Assembly: GCF_901709675.1 (NCBI RefSeq)
Contig: NC_051096.1
Location: forward strand, 5,669,001 to 5,733,000
Length of the DNA stretch: 64,000 nucleotides
Reading direction: 5' to 3'
DNA from: Syngnathus acus
Lineage: Eukaryota > Chordata > Actinopteri > Syngnathiformes > Syngnathidae
A program made the translations under genes and the position numbers. Under the pieces are notes generated by a model. It was not told where the DNA came from. It did not search any database and saw nothing but the letters and a program-made list of their open reading frames with translations. Numbering within the stretch: position 1 is the stretch's first letter; each line of letters starts with the position of its first letter. Positions 54,398 to 64,000 of the stretch are shown piece by piece.

Positions 54398-57337
54398 TTA
54401 ATCTCTTGTGGCTTCACCAGAACAGTCTTTTGTGTTTCCTTGCAGAAAAAGCTCCCTTATTTTCTCCAAGCAGATTTCTGCGGCAGCTTCGGTCTCCTTA
54501 GAGAGCTGTGACAGGCTGAGGAAGCCGTGCGGAAGGTCCTCCACCACCGTCAAGCTTACAGGCTGGCCCATGTTCCTCAGCTTCTTGGCGAACATCACTG
54601 AGTCATCCAGTAAAGCATCCAGAGCGGCGGCCTGTGCGGAAACATGCACAGGAAACAAAATGAAGTCAACTTCCTCAGTTAAGCAAAGGGGAGGGGGGGG
54701 GGGGGGGGGGGGGAAACAAAAATAGTTGTGTCTCTCACCACTAAGTGAACAGGCGGCAGGCCTCGTAGAAGCCTGTCGGGCGCGAGCAGCGGCGACACAA
54801 ACGGGTTTCTGATGATTGGGCAGGAGGTGGGCTGTACAAGTGCGAGGCTTTCGGAGCGCAGGGGCTCAAAGGCCTCTGGGTAATCCAGTTGACAGTGGGA
54901 GTTTGGAGTGGAGGTGTGACTGTGTGTGGATTTTCCGTGTCTTGATGCTCTTGAGTGGGCTCCGCTTATGGGCCACACGGGCTGCAGGAAGGACTGGATC
55001 CAGCTGGAGGCTCCCTGTGTGAGATCACTGAGCAGTTCCGTGGTGTGTCTACCTAAGGTTCTCAGACTGTTGCATCCCACAACAGGCTGTGCAATCTGTG
55101 AGTCCACACCTAGCCGTAGAGAAATGATCAATTGTGAAGTCAAACTTTATATAATGACCCTCATGTACATTGAAGACGGTGTGTTTGGTGGTACAAGTAA
55201 TGTTGTCCACATGTCGACATTACCCAGTTTGCACACAAATACATCGTCTATTTTGCGTTCAGGCATCATCATTAACTCCCATCGGCTTAAATGATGCGTC
55301 CCAACGTTGAGGCAGATCTACCTGCATAGGCGTTGAGGCACTTTGAAAGAGCGCCGAAAGGTAACAGCGGGTCAATGAGCGTGAGCAAGCGGGAGGGCGA
55401 GGCGTCGGTGGTGAGCAAGGTGGCAGGGTAGGCCGCCATGATGCCGTCGGGGACCCGGATGCCGCAGGTCATGGCCTTCATGGACACGGTGATGCAGAGG
55501 TTGCCGCCAGCGCTGTCGCCCGCCAGACAGACGAGCTCCGCCGTCGAGCCTGAAACACAAACGCGGAGAAGCTAAATCAAGCGACATTTATTCCAGGATG
55601 TTATACGCTCACCTAGCAGACGGCAGTTTTTCAAAGCCCAGCAGTAAGCGTAGAAACATTCCTCAAGAGCTCTAGGAAAGGGGGCTTCAGGTGACAGAGA
55701 GTAGTCAACAGAAAGAACAGGAACATTCAACCTCTTGGACCAGCTTCGCAGATAGTTCTGATATAGAAAAAAAAAACATGGAGCGGTTTTGGAGTCGGTA
55801 ACGCATTATGGCGTGGAATTGAAAAATGATAAAAGAAGTCATTGGACCTCGTGGGATTTGGATGTCTGGGCCACAAAGCCTCCTCCGTGGAAATGAATGA
55901 GCAACCACGGGGAAAGGGGCTGCTTCTGCACCCACGGGAGATTGGAAGCAGAGACGGAGGGCGGATCGCCGCGAGAAAAAGACAAGAGCTCCTCACTGTC
56001 CTGCAAAGTAATAATTAAAAAGAAAACATTTATCGGGAAATATTACACAACGCTGATGCCGTTTTTCACCTGTCCTTGTCGAATCTCATGGGAGATCAAG
56101 CGCATGTGGACTGGGCCGGGACCCCAGTGGGCCAGTGGAGGTGACACAGTGGCAAACAGATTTGGGTCCGATGACAGGGGGAGGAGTAACGGAACGGGAG
56201 GTATCGTTAGCGTCAGGTTCAATTGGACCGGGTAGGAGGCGATTCGACACAAGCTCTGAGAAGAAAAGAAATACATTTAAACACTTATTTGGACTTCAGA
56301 CGGGAAGAAGAACAATATTAGGAAGGATTAAGGATTAAAACATTTGACCCTGCCTACTGTTAAAATCTCAGACTCTGTGATATTCCAGAAGGACTTCCAA
56401 AACTGCATGTCCAGGTTCTGAGTAATGCGTTCAAATTCTGCACCGCGTAATTCTGGATCGATGACGTACTTTCCCGACGTGAGGAGAGACAGGGCTGCTA
56501 AACCTGACGACAAAAAAAAATTCAATGAGCTAAAAATAAAGCGGACGGAACCGTATCGCGAGACTCACCGAGCCCGGGCTGCTGTTTCCCATACGTCTCA
56601 CCGTATGAGATCATGCTTATGACGATAGTCTGGAGGAACGGACGAAGACTCGGTGTGAACTGTCAAAAAAAAAAATCTCTTAGTTCGAACGTGTTCACAG
56701 AATCAATCCAGTTGTTGCCGACAGACCTGAAAGCCCAGACAGCGTCCATAAAAACAAGCTTTGTGCATGGAGCTGTATTCCTGCACATATCTGTGACTCA
56801 GGTCCAAGTCCTGAAGGGAGTAGAGCTGACCAAAATCGTTGTCGTTGATCAGCCGCTTGGCCAGGTAGAGCAACGCTCGGAGTTGGCAGAGCGCGCTGCA
56901 GTAGGCCTCCATCTCCGAGGCGTTGTGTTCCGCTCGGAAGAAGGCGCTCGAGTGATTTGATGCAATGTAGCGAGCCTTGTGCAGGACGTGTAAAAGACAT
57001 GAACGGATCACCTGAAAATCACGGATAAAAAAAACAAAACAAAACTGAATATCCTTACAATCAAATATTCTGGCCACAGAAATCATTTCCATACCTTGAT
57101 CAGGCTGCGGTATCCATTTCCAGGCGTTTGCGCGTCAAAGTCATAATGGTGATAGACGGCAGTGAAGCTGTCGACCAAAGGCTCAATAGCTCGAGCGTGT
57201 TCCTGAATCTTTTTCATGCACTTTACCAAGCGCTGAGTCACAGGGCCACAGGCAAGCTCAGCAGAAGGGTTGGAAAAAGCCGAGATATTTTCTTCACACG
57301 CGACCTCCAAGGCCGAAAAGGCAACCTTGAAATCCAT
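54398..57337 (-). CDS. lipe: Hormone-sensitive lipase
   Basis: Ten coding exons, 693 aa: 57337-57095, 57011-56727, 56659-56569, 56503-56358, 56255-56070, 56000-55848, 55757-55613, 55549-55322, 55109-54739, 54631-54398. HSL hydrolyses di- and triacylglycerol, cholesteryl ester and retinyl ester at lipid droplets under cAMP/PKA control. The N-terminal HSL domain has [12 protein letters not shown] and FYGRCLGFQ. The alpha/beta-hydrolase part shows oxyanion motif [23 protein letters not shown], nucleophile GDSAGG, Asp in [11 protein letters not shown] and His in EDLPHGFL. The insert between the hydrolase halves (exon 55109-54739) is much shorter than in mammals and lacks the RRSVSEAALAQP-type PKA segment. 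The family's LDP before the acid residue reads LDA. An acceptor just upstream of the ATG shows at least one 5' exon. Confidence 0.95.
54691..54713 (+). repeat. Poly-G tract in the last lipe intron
   Basis: A run of more than 20 G, interrupted once, in the intron 54632-54738. On the lipe-sense strand it is poly-C and may serve as part of the polypyrimidine tract of the last exon. Confidence 0.9.
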
Positions 57338-60285
57338 GTCGGAGGCTGGGGATCAAAGAGAAGCAAATAAAACTCTAACCTCGTTTATATGCCTTTTTCT
57401 AGCTTGAAGTTACGTCATGTGATCATTGTGTGTATCTTAAAAAAGAAGGACTGTTAACCTTTGGGTAAAAATACACAAGACTTTAATGATTTGTTTGACT
57501 GCAACAAGTCGCTTCTTGGCTTTGACGGACTTGTTATCTTGCCGAGCTGAAGGAAGGCACTTTGGAACCCGGCCGTGATTTGCTGACCCTGCGATCGCAC
57601 TTTGTTTTAGATGTGTGTAGCGAGTATTAGTCTGAAAAATAATGTGAAACTTGAAGTGCAGATCTATATTTTTTATTTAAAAAAAGTGACTACAATTTTT
57701 AATTAGAGATGCAACTTTTTTTTTGCAAACTGAATATTTCATATCATATCAATTAAGGGTTAGCGTTAATACAGACGTTCAAGGACACCAAGCCATCTCT
57801 GATTAAAATTTGCTGTTGACAAGTGTATTTTTCTAGACTAATCAATTTATTGATTAATGGAAAGCAGAAACAAACAAAACATGATAACAAGTTTCCTGTG
57901 GACCTTGTGTCTAAAATGATCTAAACACAACTACCCAATTTAAACGATTAAATTCTGTCAAAAGAAAAAAAAAATGTTTATACCTGTCGGATCTTCGTAA
58001 CGGAACGACCTTTGACCTCACTCGTCCACACTGTCATAGATTAATATCGCTTTCTATTCTTACCTGTTCACGCGTCAACCCAACAAGCTCGAAGTATCAC
58101 AAATAACCTTTTTGTCGATTATTTTGTCTCCAAATCATCCAAATTCAACCAACCTTACATAACGCTTTCACAAACTGATGCGCAACCATGTTGCATGTCG
58201 GAGCGAAAACTTTGACGGCCCCCCCACGATCAACAAGTTGCAGCCATGAAAAAAAAAAAAAAAAAGCAAGAAAACGCCTTAATCGCGTCTGTCAAGACGT
58301 TAATTTTTTTTAAAAAGCTACGCGTAGAGAAATAATACAATGTTTACTATGACTTACCGACAGCGACAGGCATCCCTGCTTCTTCCTCAATGGGGCGTCG
58401 GTGAGCGACGGAGCGCCCGGGGAATGCTGGGTAACGTCATGTGAGCGGCCGCACAGCTCGCATAACAAACCGCAAAGCTCACTGTCGCCTAGCAATTACT
58501 GTATTATTCGCCGTCAAAATAATAAATAATCATTTATAAAAGTTTGGCTAATTGATGATAGACAACAACAACAATAATAAAAATAATAAAAAAAAAGAAT
58601 ACAATAATACAAATAATAATAATATTAATAATAATAATAGTAAAAGCCAGGCATTGAGCGGGTGGCGATATAGGTCAAAATTGGTATGCATTTGTATGCC
58701 AGCTCACTCAAATGACATTTAATACAAAAGAGGCACTGTATACTGAATTCTGCCATCAAAAACATGATTATGCGCACTTTAAAATACAACTGTATGAGAA
58801 GTTTTCATCTAACACGGTGCAAAACTACTATATCAAACCACACAGTGGATGATTTATAAAATAAAGTGACTGAGGTATTCAAAAGTGACATTTTTGAATT
58901 TTTAATGATTATATTTGATGGCGTGCATTTTAAAGGTCACCTTAGTGAGCTTATGTTGCTTCAACATGACAATTACTGCAACTGTCAACTTATAAACATA
59001 AGCCTCCATTTCAACTGGACTCCATGCAGGTAGCAACCCGACCAACAAATGCTATTCTAGAATTTGACACTGTGAACCAAATATGGTAGACCTTTCCTCA
59101 TCCTTCCTTCCTGATACACGAAGGTGTGTCGGAAATTCCTTTTCATTTGTTCCATCAACTTACTGAACTCATCATGTTTAAAGATTAACAATAATTACAA
59201 CGGACTTGATTGGCCTTGATGGGACAAATGTTTGACGTATTGTTTTATCAAAGAAAATGTAATAATAGTACTGTCTTGTTGGAGCAGTAAATCAATTACA
59301 GATACGGGAAGTTGTCCTTCAGGAAGTTGTGATATTCCAGCTATATTCAAGGCACAATATATCTGATAGAGGCTTCTGTTTTCTCAACCCTATGACTCAA
59401 CTTTTTCCCTGTAAACTCTGACTCACGGTAGTTTTCATTTAGCACAATATATAGTATCAATGTATCCAATATATATCAATGAACTCAATTTTCGTACTTT
59501 TATGAACCTGACTTGCTCTGTCTGACATTTTACTAACCTCCAAGGTTAAAACAACCCACCTGATGACCTCTGACCCCAGACTGATATTTTTCTCTTAAGT
59601 CAGGTTAACAACGGATGTATTGAGTTTACTCATAAACTGTCAACAGAAGTGGCGTGCTAATAGCTTCCCTTGAAGGCCTCGCCAGCTACTTTGATGAAAG
59701 AGTGTGTGAGTGTGTGTGTGCTGCTCTCTGCATGACTGGATGTCTTTGACTTCACTTTAATATAGCAAATCTGAATAGTCATAAAAGGGCACATCTTTGA
59801 CCTATATGTCTTTGCATGATACAGTAAAAGCAGGAAAAAGAAATCTCACTTGTGATGCTAAGTAAATAGCAGTAAAATTTATATGACAGTATTTCGCCAA
59901 TACTTATCACCAAATTGTTGCACGTGAGCATCACAAGGAAACAAATTTTCCTTATTGACTTGACGTTTTCTATTGAACATTGTGCAATATTGGATTTCTG
60001 GAAAGACCTGGCTTTCTCCTCAATGTTTTACTATCGGGAAGCTGTTAAACACTTCTACATTTGAAATGGATCAAAACATATTGCATATAAAATAGAAAAC
60101 CAAATGAAAAAAGTTACATTTACATTTTTCGAACAAATTCGATTTTTTTTTTCCAATGTTTGGAGCTATCCTTTTTTAATATTTAAACCAAGAAGGGGAT
60201 TCAGACATTTATAGGCAACTTCAAAGTCCAGTTTAAAATAGCAGGTGAAGTTATATAGTAACTTTACAACATAAAAGGAAAAAGG
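57338..60285. other. lipe 5' region and intergenic spacer to the NHE gene
   Basis: Probable lipe 5' UTR exon near 58358-58430: on the minus strand its donor (GCTGTCG/GTAAGT) is preceded by an ATG whose frame (MPVAV) would continue in phase into the first lipe exon. From 58.5 kb to 60.3 kb the sequence is AT-rich with an (AAT)-type imperfect repeat at 58565-58645 and no recognised coding sequence. Confidence 0.5.
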
Positions 60286-60293
60286 TATATAAA
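60286..60293 (+). promoter_or_regulatory. Candidate TATA box upstream of NHE first exon A
   Basis: TATATAAA about 260 bases upstream of the ATG at 60551. Plausible but not the only AT-rich element nearby. Confidence 0.35.
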
Positions 60294-60550
60294 CCATATA
60301 TGGCACAAAAGGAGTGATGGGGGCACCCAATCTTCTATTGAATAAAGTGGTTGAACCCGCTGAGCCAGCAAGAAAGTAGGAGGAGACAGACAGGCATGAA
60401 GATGGGCTGAGCCTCACCTGTTGTAAAAAAAAAAAAGTGCACCCTCGACTGACTGCAGAAGACAGCCACCTTCCTCAGATGATGAGAGCAAAGTGAAAGA
60501 CAGCTAGAAGACAATAGAGAGCAAACTTTGAGGTCAAAATAAAAACAGCA

Positions 60551-60869
60551 ATGGCAACTGTGCGACATGCAACACTTTTCCTTTGCATCTTATTGATGCT
60601 TTCCCATGGACTGAGCTTGCACAGAGTGGCCCGCTCTGCACACAATGAGACAGAAAGAAGCAGTGATCAAGAAACAACCTCAGGATCGGAAACAGACCAC
60701 GAGACGGAGGACAGTCATGGCGAAAGCGGCGGTCATGGCGAGGGCGGTGGTCATGGCGAGGGCGGTGAGCCCATCACTACTCTGCCCATTGTGTCTTGGA
60801 AGTGGAGTCATGTCTCGGTCCCATATTTAGTGGCTCTGTGGATTCTGGTCTCCTGGATCTGCAAACTCA
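60551..60869 (+). CDS. NHE-like first coding exon A (signal peptide plus histidine-rich segment)
   Basis: An ATG at 60551 opens 106 codons: a hydrophobic signal-like N-terminus (FLCILLMLSHGLSL), an acidic/His-Gly segment with tandem GGHGEGGGHGEGGE, then PIVSWKWSHVSVPYLVALWILVSW, which matches the first membrane segment of plasma-membrane Na+/H+ exchangers (NHE3-like). It ends at a consensus donor (CTCA/GTAAGT) in phase 1. No matching second exon is seen before the next first exon at 62612, but the exon at 63469 would fit in phase. It is therefore either an alternative first exon of the downstream gene or the remnant of a tandem copy. Confidence 0.7.
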
Positions 60870-60959
60870 GTAAGTCCATCAATGTTTATTGCGTGAAAAA
60901 AATAAAAAGTGAAGATGCTTGTACTTTCCTCTTCTTATTTTGGCTTGTTATTATCAACA

Positions 60960-61215
60960 CTTATTTGAGGAATCGATCTCTAATTGATTATCAAATTAGC
61001 GGATCATTATTTTTGAAAATCGGTTAATCGTAATAATTTTACCCATTTTCTGACACACCAAACCTACAACTGAATCGCAAATAATTTATTGTAGCATTTT
61101 CTGCTCAGTCAATTTGTTTTTTAATAAAGTGATGGGGAAAAAAATATCCATTTGACAAAACATGCAACCGATTAATCGAGTATTCAAATAATCATTACAC
61201 TACAGTCGAAATCTT
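60960..61215. mobile_element. Degraded DNA-transposon-like repeat (ATCGATTAATCG type)
   Basis: Both ends carry inverted patches rich in GATTAATCG/CGGTTAATCG (about 60968-61030 and 61166-61190), resembling the ends of the non-autonomous hAT-type elements common in fish genomes. No transposase is present. The family assignment is from memory of the end motif and is tentative. Confidence 0.35.
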
Positions 61216-62510
61216 GATTGATTAAAATTTCGGGGTCGTATTCGGGAGAAATAACACTTGATAGGATTAATGATAATAAATCTGGAGAGGCCTTGCTTGG
61301 AATGTTATGAGATGACTTGCATGTCATTATTTGTGCCTAAACACCAAAAACATGGCCAACCCTGTGGACACTGTAAATGATTGCAAGTGTGCGTGTGTCC
61401 ATGTTTGTGTACACTTCATGATACATAAATAAGGGGATGTGCACTTCCTTATTGAATATGATGAAGGATTTGTGCAGGTCATTGAAAACAATGTTATTTT
61501 GTGTACGGAAAAAGATAAATGATCCAGCATTGAACTGTCACAAGTTGCAACAAACGTTGTTGTGATGTTTTGAGACGGTGCTTCCGTTTATCATCGGTGG
61601 GTCGAAACTAGAACTAGTACTGCAAATCCAAACAACCAAAAATATGCGCACACCCTCACTGTTGACTTTAACATCGGGACAATGACACCAATTTTCCCAG
61701 ATTTTGTTTCCTGCTCGGGGAATCACAATGCTTTCTTTCTTTGTACTTGTGTTTTGTTTTTTTAGTGTTCTCCATGACTCAAAGTGTCATAGACATCAGC
61801 AATGAAATTTATGACCCACTTCTCGTGCTGGATGTGTCATTAATGACAACTTTAAAGTTCAATTCCCAGCACAATTCACCTTTACTAACACGGTAACCCA
61901 TATTAGCTGTTATTACTCATCTTTATCTGAGTTTATAATGTGAATCCACGCTCTATTTATAACTCACTGGAGAGCTGAAGCCAATTTAAGCAAGTCAGCA
62001 GTTAAAAATCAATATTACGTCATAACCAGAGTTGCACACCTGTGTGAGAGCTCATATGTCAAACTAGCAAACCTTTTCTAACAAGGCTTTTTGTGCCTTG
62101 TCCTGCTCAAACAGGACGGAACACTTCAAATAAAACCTCCAGTCATACTTGCTCGAATCAGCAATTTTCATACCATATATATAAAAAAAAAAAAATGTAA
62201 AGGTCAGATTACGACGGCATGCAGAGCCCACTAAATTGCTTTTTATATCATAAATTTATACGCCGCAGTTGAATTGTATTTCACTTGAGTGCACCAAATT
62301 GCACATTTTCAGAACTTTCCATCTGTCTTTAACTAACGATTGCGTAACAGTGTCAATTATTACACAGCCTAAAGCTGCAAGATGAACCAGTTGAAATGTA
62401 GCCAAACACATCCGGAGCTTTACTTATCACGTAATCCATACCGGACACCTTTTCTGGACATCCGTTACACTAAGTCAACTTTCAACCTTGCTCATGGAGG
62501 AGATGCTGAA
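61216..62510. other. Interval between the two NHE first exons
   Basis: About 1.3 kb of AT-rich sequence. A pyrimidine tract ending TTTTTTTAG at 61764 precedes a short open stretch, but its translation has no NHE similarity. Nothing else is recognised. Confidence 0.5.
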
Positions 62511-62520
62511 TATATAAAAA
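62511..62520 (+). promoter_or_regulatory. TATA box of the NHE3-like gene (exon B)
   Basis: TATATAAAAA, 101 bases upstream of the ATG at 62612, predicting a start site near 62543. Confidence 0.6.
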
Positions 62521-62611
62521 GGCCGAGTTGTGTTTTCGGCTCACTCCGTCGTTTGACCACTGGACAACTCAAAGGCAAAGATAATTAAGAGTAAGAACTT
62601 TTTTTGCCCAA

Positions 62612-64000
62612 ATGGAACCACGTGGACACGCACACGTTTGGCTTCTCGGGTTAGTACTGTTGATTTGTTTTATTCCCGGGGTCACGGCGGAGAACGGCGA
62701 CCATCAACATTGCAAACCCGATGCAAGTGGTCATGAACACGCCTCCAACATCACCGGGATACCCATCGTGTCTTTTAAGTGGCATCATGTGGAGAGCCCT
62801 TATCTGATTGCGTTATGGATCATTGTTGCTTTTTTGTCAAAACTGGGTATGTAAAAATAATATTTGTTTATAGACATCCTCTTTAATAATAATATGAGTC
62901 TTATGCTCAGAATGTATTGTAGTTAAAATCATGCTACATGTGATTCAACATATTTCATGTTATTTTGGTTCCAAGAGGTCTTAGCAATAACACATAAGAG
63001 TAATTAAAAAGTTTTCTATTCTTAAATGAAGTAAAAAATTCAAAATAAAAGTCATCTAATGAATGCAACCCACACAACATAAATAATCCGCACTGACATA
63101 AATCAATATTGTGAAATAAGTGCCTTTTTTCTTTTACTGGTTCACTGAGCTTGATTATTAAGCCATAAAGTCAAGCAACCTTAACCAAATGTCTGTTTAG
63201 TTATGCAAAGTAATCTCCGGCCATTTATATTCACAACCATGGTTAATGATATGCCAAGGACAAAAAGTTCAAGAGTCGATCATTTGCAAATTTTGCAAGT
63301 TTAGGTTTTGTGATTTAGTTGGAGCTAAACTGGAGCTAAAATCCCCCAAATTAATTTGGAATGAGATTTTAAATAAACTCCCTTCACTTTAAATTCCTTT
63401 CCTGAGTTTCATTTATTTCTCTCGCTGCCACCTAATTAATTCTGTGACATTTCTTCATCTCTCAACAGTAATCGAGGCCAACCATCATGTGACAAATATA
63501 ATCCCAGAGAGCGCCCTGCTCATTTCCTTTGGCTTCATCCTCGGCGGCATAATCTGGGGTGCGGATAAGGTCCAGACCTTCAAGTTGACCCCGACCGTTT
63601 TTTTCTTCTACCTGCTGCCCCAAATCATCCTGGATGCGGGCTATTTCATGCCAAACAAACTATTCTTCACTAACTTGGGAACCATCCTGGTCTACGCTAT
63701 TATTGGGACTTGTTGGAACGCTGCTAGCTTGGGCCTCTCGCTATGGGGTTGTCACAAGGGAGGAGCTATGGGTAAGAATCATCTTCATTGGCCAATTACG
63801 TTAAAAACACAACAGAAAGTTTACAAATAATATATACGGTATTGCATACACATACAAACTGTACATAACTGCAAAGTCTGTCTTCTGACCTTCTGCAGGT
63901 GATCTGGAAATCGGCCTGCTGCAGTACCTTCTTTTTGGCAGTCTGATAGCCGCTGTGGACCCGGTAGCCGTCCTAGCTGTGTTTGAACAGGTCCATGTCA
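62612..64000 (+). CDS. slc9a3: NHE3-like sodium/hydrogen exchanger (SLC9A family), 5' part; continues off the right edge
   Basis: Exons 62612-62846, 63469-63771 and 63899 to the window end, joined in phase 1, give about 213 residues. The start has a signal-like hydrophobic segment ([16 protein letters not shown]), a short His-rich stretch, and [25 protein letters not shown]. Exon 2 encodes [25 protein letters not shown] and [23 protein letters not shown]; exon 3 has [24 protein letters not shown]. These are core membrane helices of plasma-membrane NHEs. [11 protein letters not shown] favours NHE3 over NHE2 and NHE5; the exact paralog is less certain. In fish, NHE3 works in acid secretion and sodium uptake at gill and kidney. 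The conserved LPP before [10 protein letters not shown] reads LPQ here. Confidence 0.85.
62847..63468 (+). other. First intron of the NHE3-like gene
   Basis: About 0.6 kb, AT-rich, canonical GTATGT donor and CAACAG acceptor. No further feature is recognised. Confidence 0.7.

Noticed and set aside
61764-61900. Pyrimidine tract plus AG followed by an open stretch, as a possible NHE second exon
   Set aside because: Its translation has no similarity to NHE helices and no matching donor phase.

Overview
The window is nuclear DNA from a ray-finned fish, most likely a compact percomorph-type teleost genome. The basis is intron-rich genes with many 75-120 bp introns, fish-type apolipoproteins and vertebrate families in teleost combinations, interspersed microsatellites, and no operons or bacterial features. 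I saw no tRNA, rRNA, CRISPR array or viral gene.

Layout, left to right. (1) 78-5210, minus: N-terminal half of a class I myosin (myo1g); the rest lies left of the window. (2) 5.2-15.5 kb: long gene-poor stretch with CTCF-like motifs and candidate upstream exons, ending in a TATA/CRE promoter. (3) 15.8-19.1 kb, plus: a complete SGK1-type kinase in 13 coding exons. (4) 20.6-21.1 kb, minus: a possible small three-exon gene that I do not recognise. (5) 22.2-25.7 kb, plus: eya3, 17 coding exons, including one GC-AG intron. (6) 28.1-30.1 and 31.0-32.6 kb, minus: two tandem xkr8-type scramblase genes. (7) 33.2-36.1 kb, plus: srsf4. (8) 36.6-39.5 kb, minus: msto1 (misato). (9) 40.2-41.3 and 42.3-43.5 kb, minus: apoE-type and apoA-IV-type apolipoproteins. 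(10) 44.6-46.4 kb, minus: tomm40. (11) 50.0-52.4 kb, minus: ddx6 with long untranslated regions. (12) 54.4-57.3 kb, minus: lipe (hormone-sensitive lipase). (13) 60.5 kb to the right edge, plus: start of an NHE3-like Na+/H+ exchanger with two candidate first exons.

Exon boundaries were placed by hand from GT/AG (or GC/AG) sites and reading phase. Summed coding lengths are divisible by three for every complete gene: SGK 426 aa, EYA3 595, XKR8 copies 415 and 404, SRSF4 378, MSTO1 582, APOE 259, APOA4 253, TOMM40 339, DDX6 490, LIPE 693. Boundaries may still be off by a base or two.

The genes do not form one pathway, but two linkage groups are informative. SGK-EYA3-XKR8-SRSF4 matches the human 1p35 neighbourhood plus an SGK gene that mammals lack there, so this kinase may be the fourth SGK ohnolog. 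APOE-APOA4-TOMM40-DDX6-LIPE mixes genes found on human 19q13 and 11q23, as expected for a descendant of the ancestral apolipoprotein locus. Apolipoproteins and HSL both act in lipid transport and mobilisation; SGK and NHE3 are linked functionally in ion-transport physiology, though nothing here shows co-regulation. The best leads are the SGK-EYA3 linkage, the paired NHE3 first exons, the shortened regulatory module of HSL, the candidate small gene and the candidate srsf4 poison exon.
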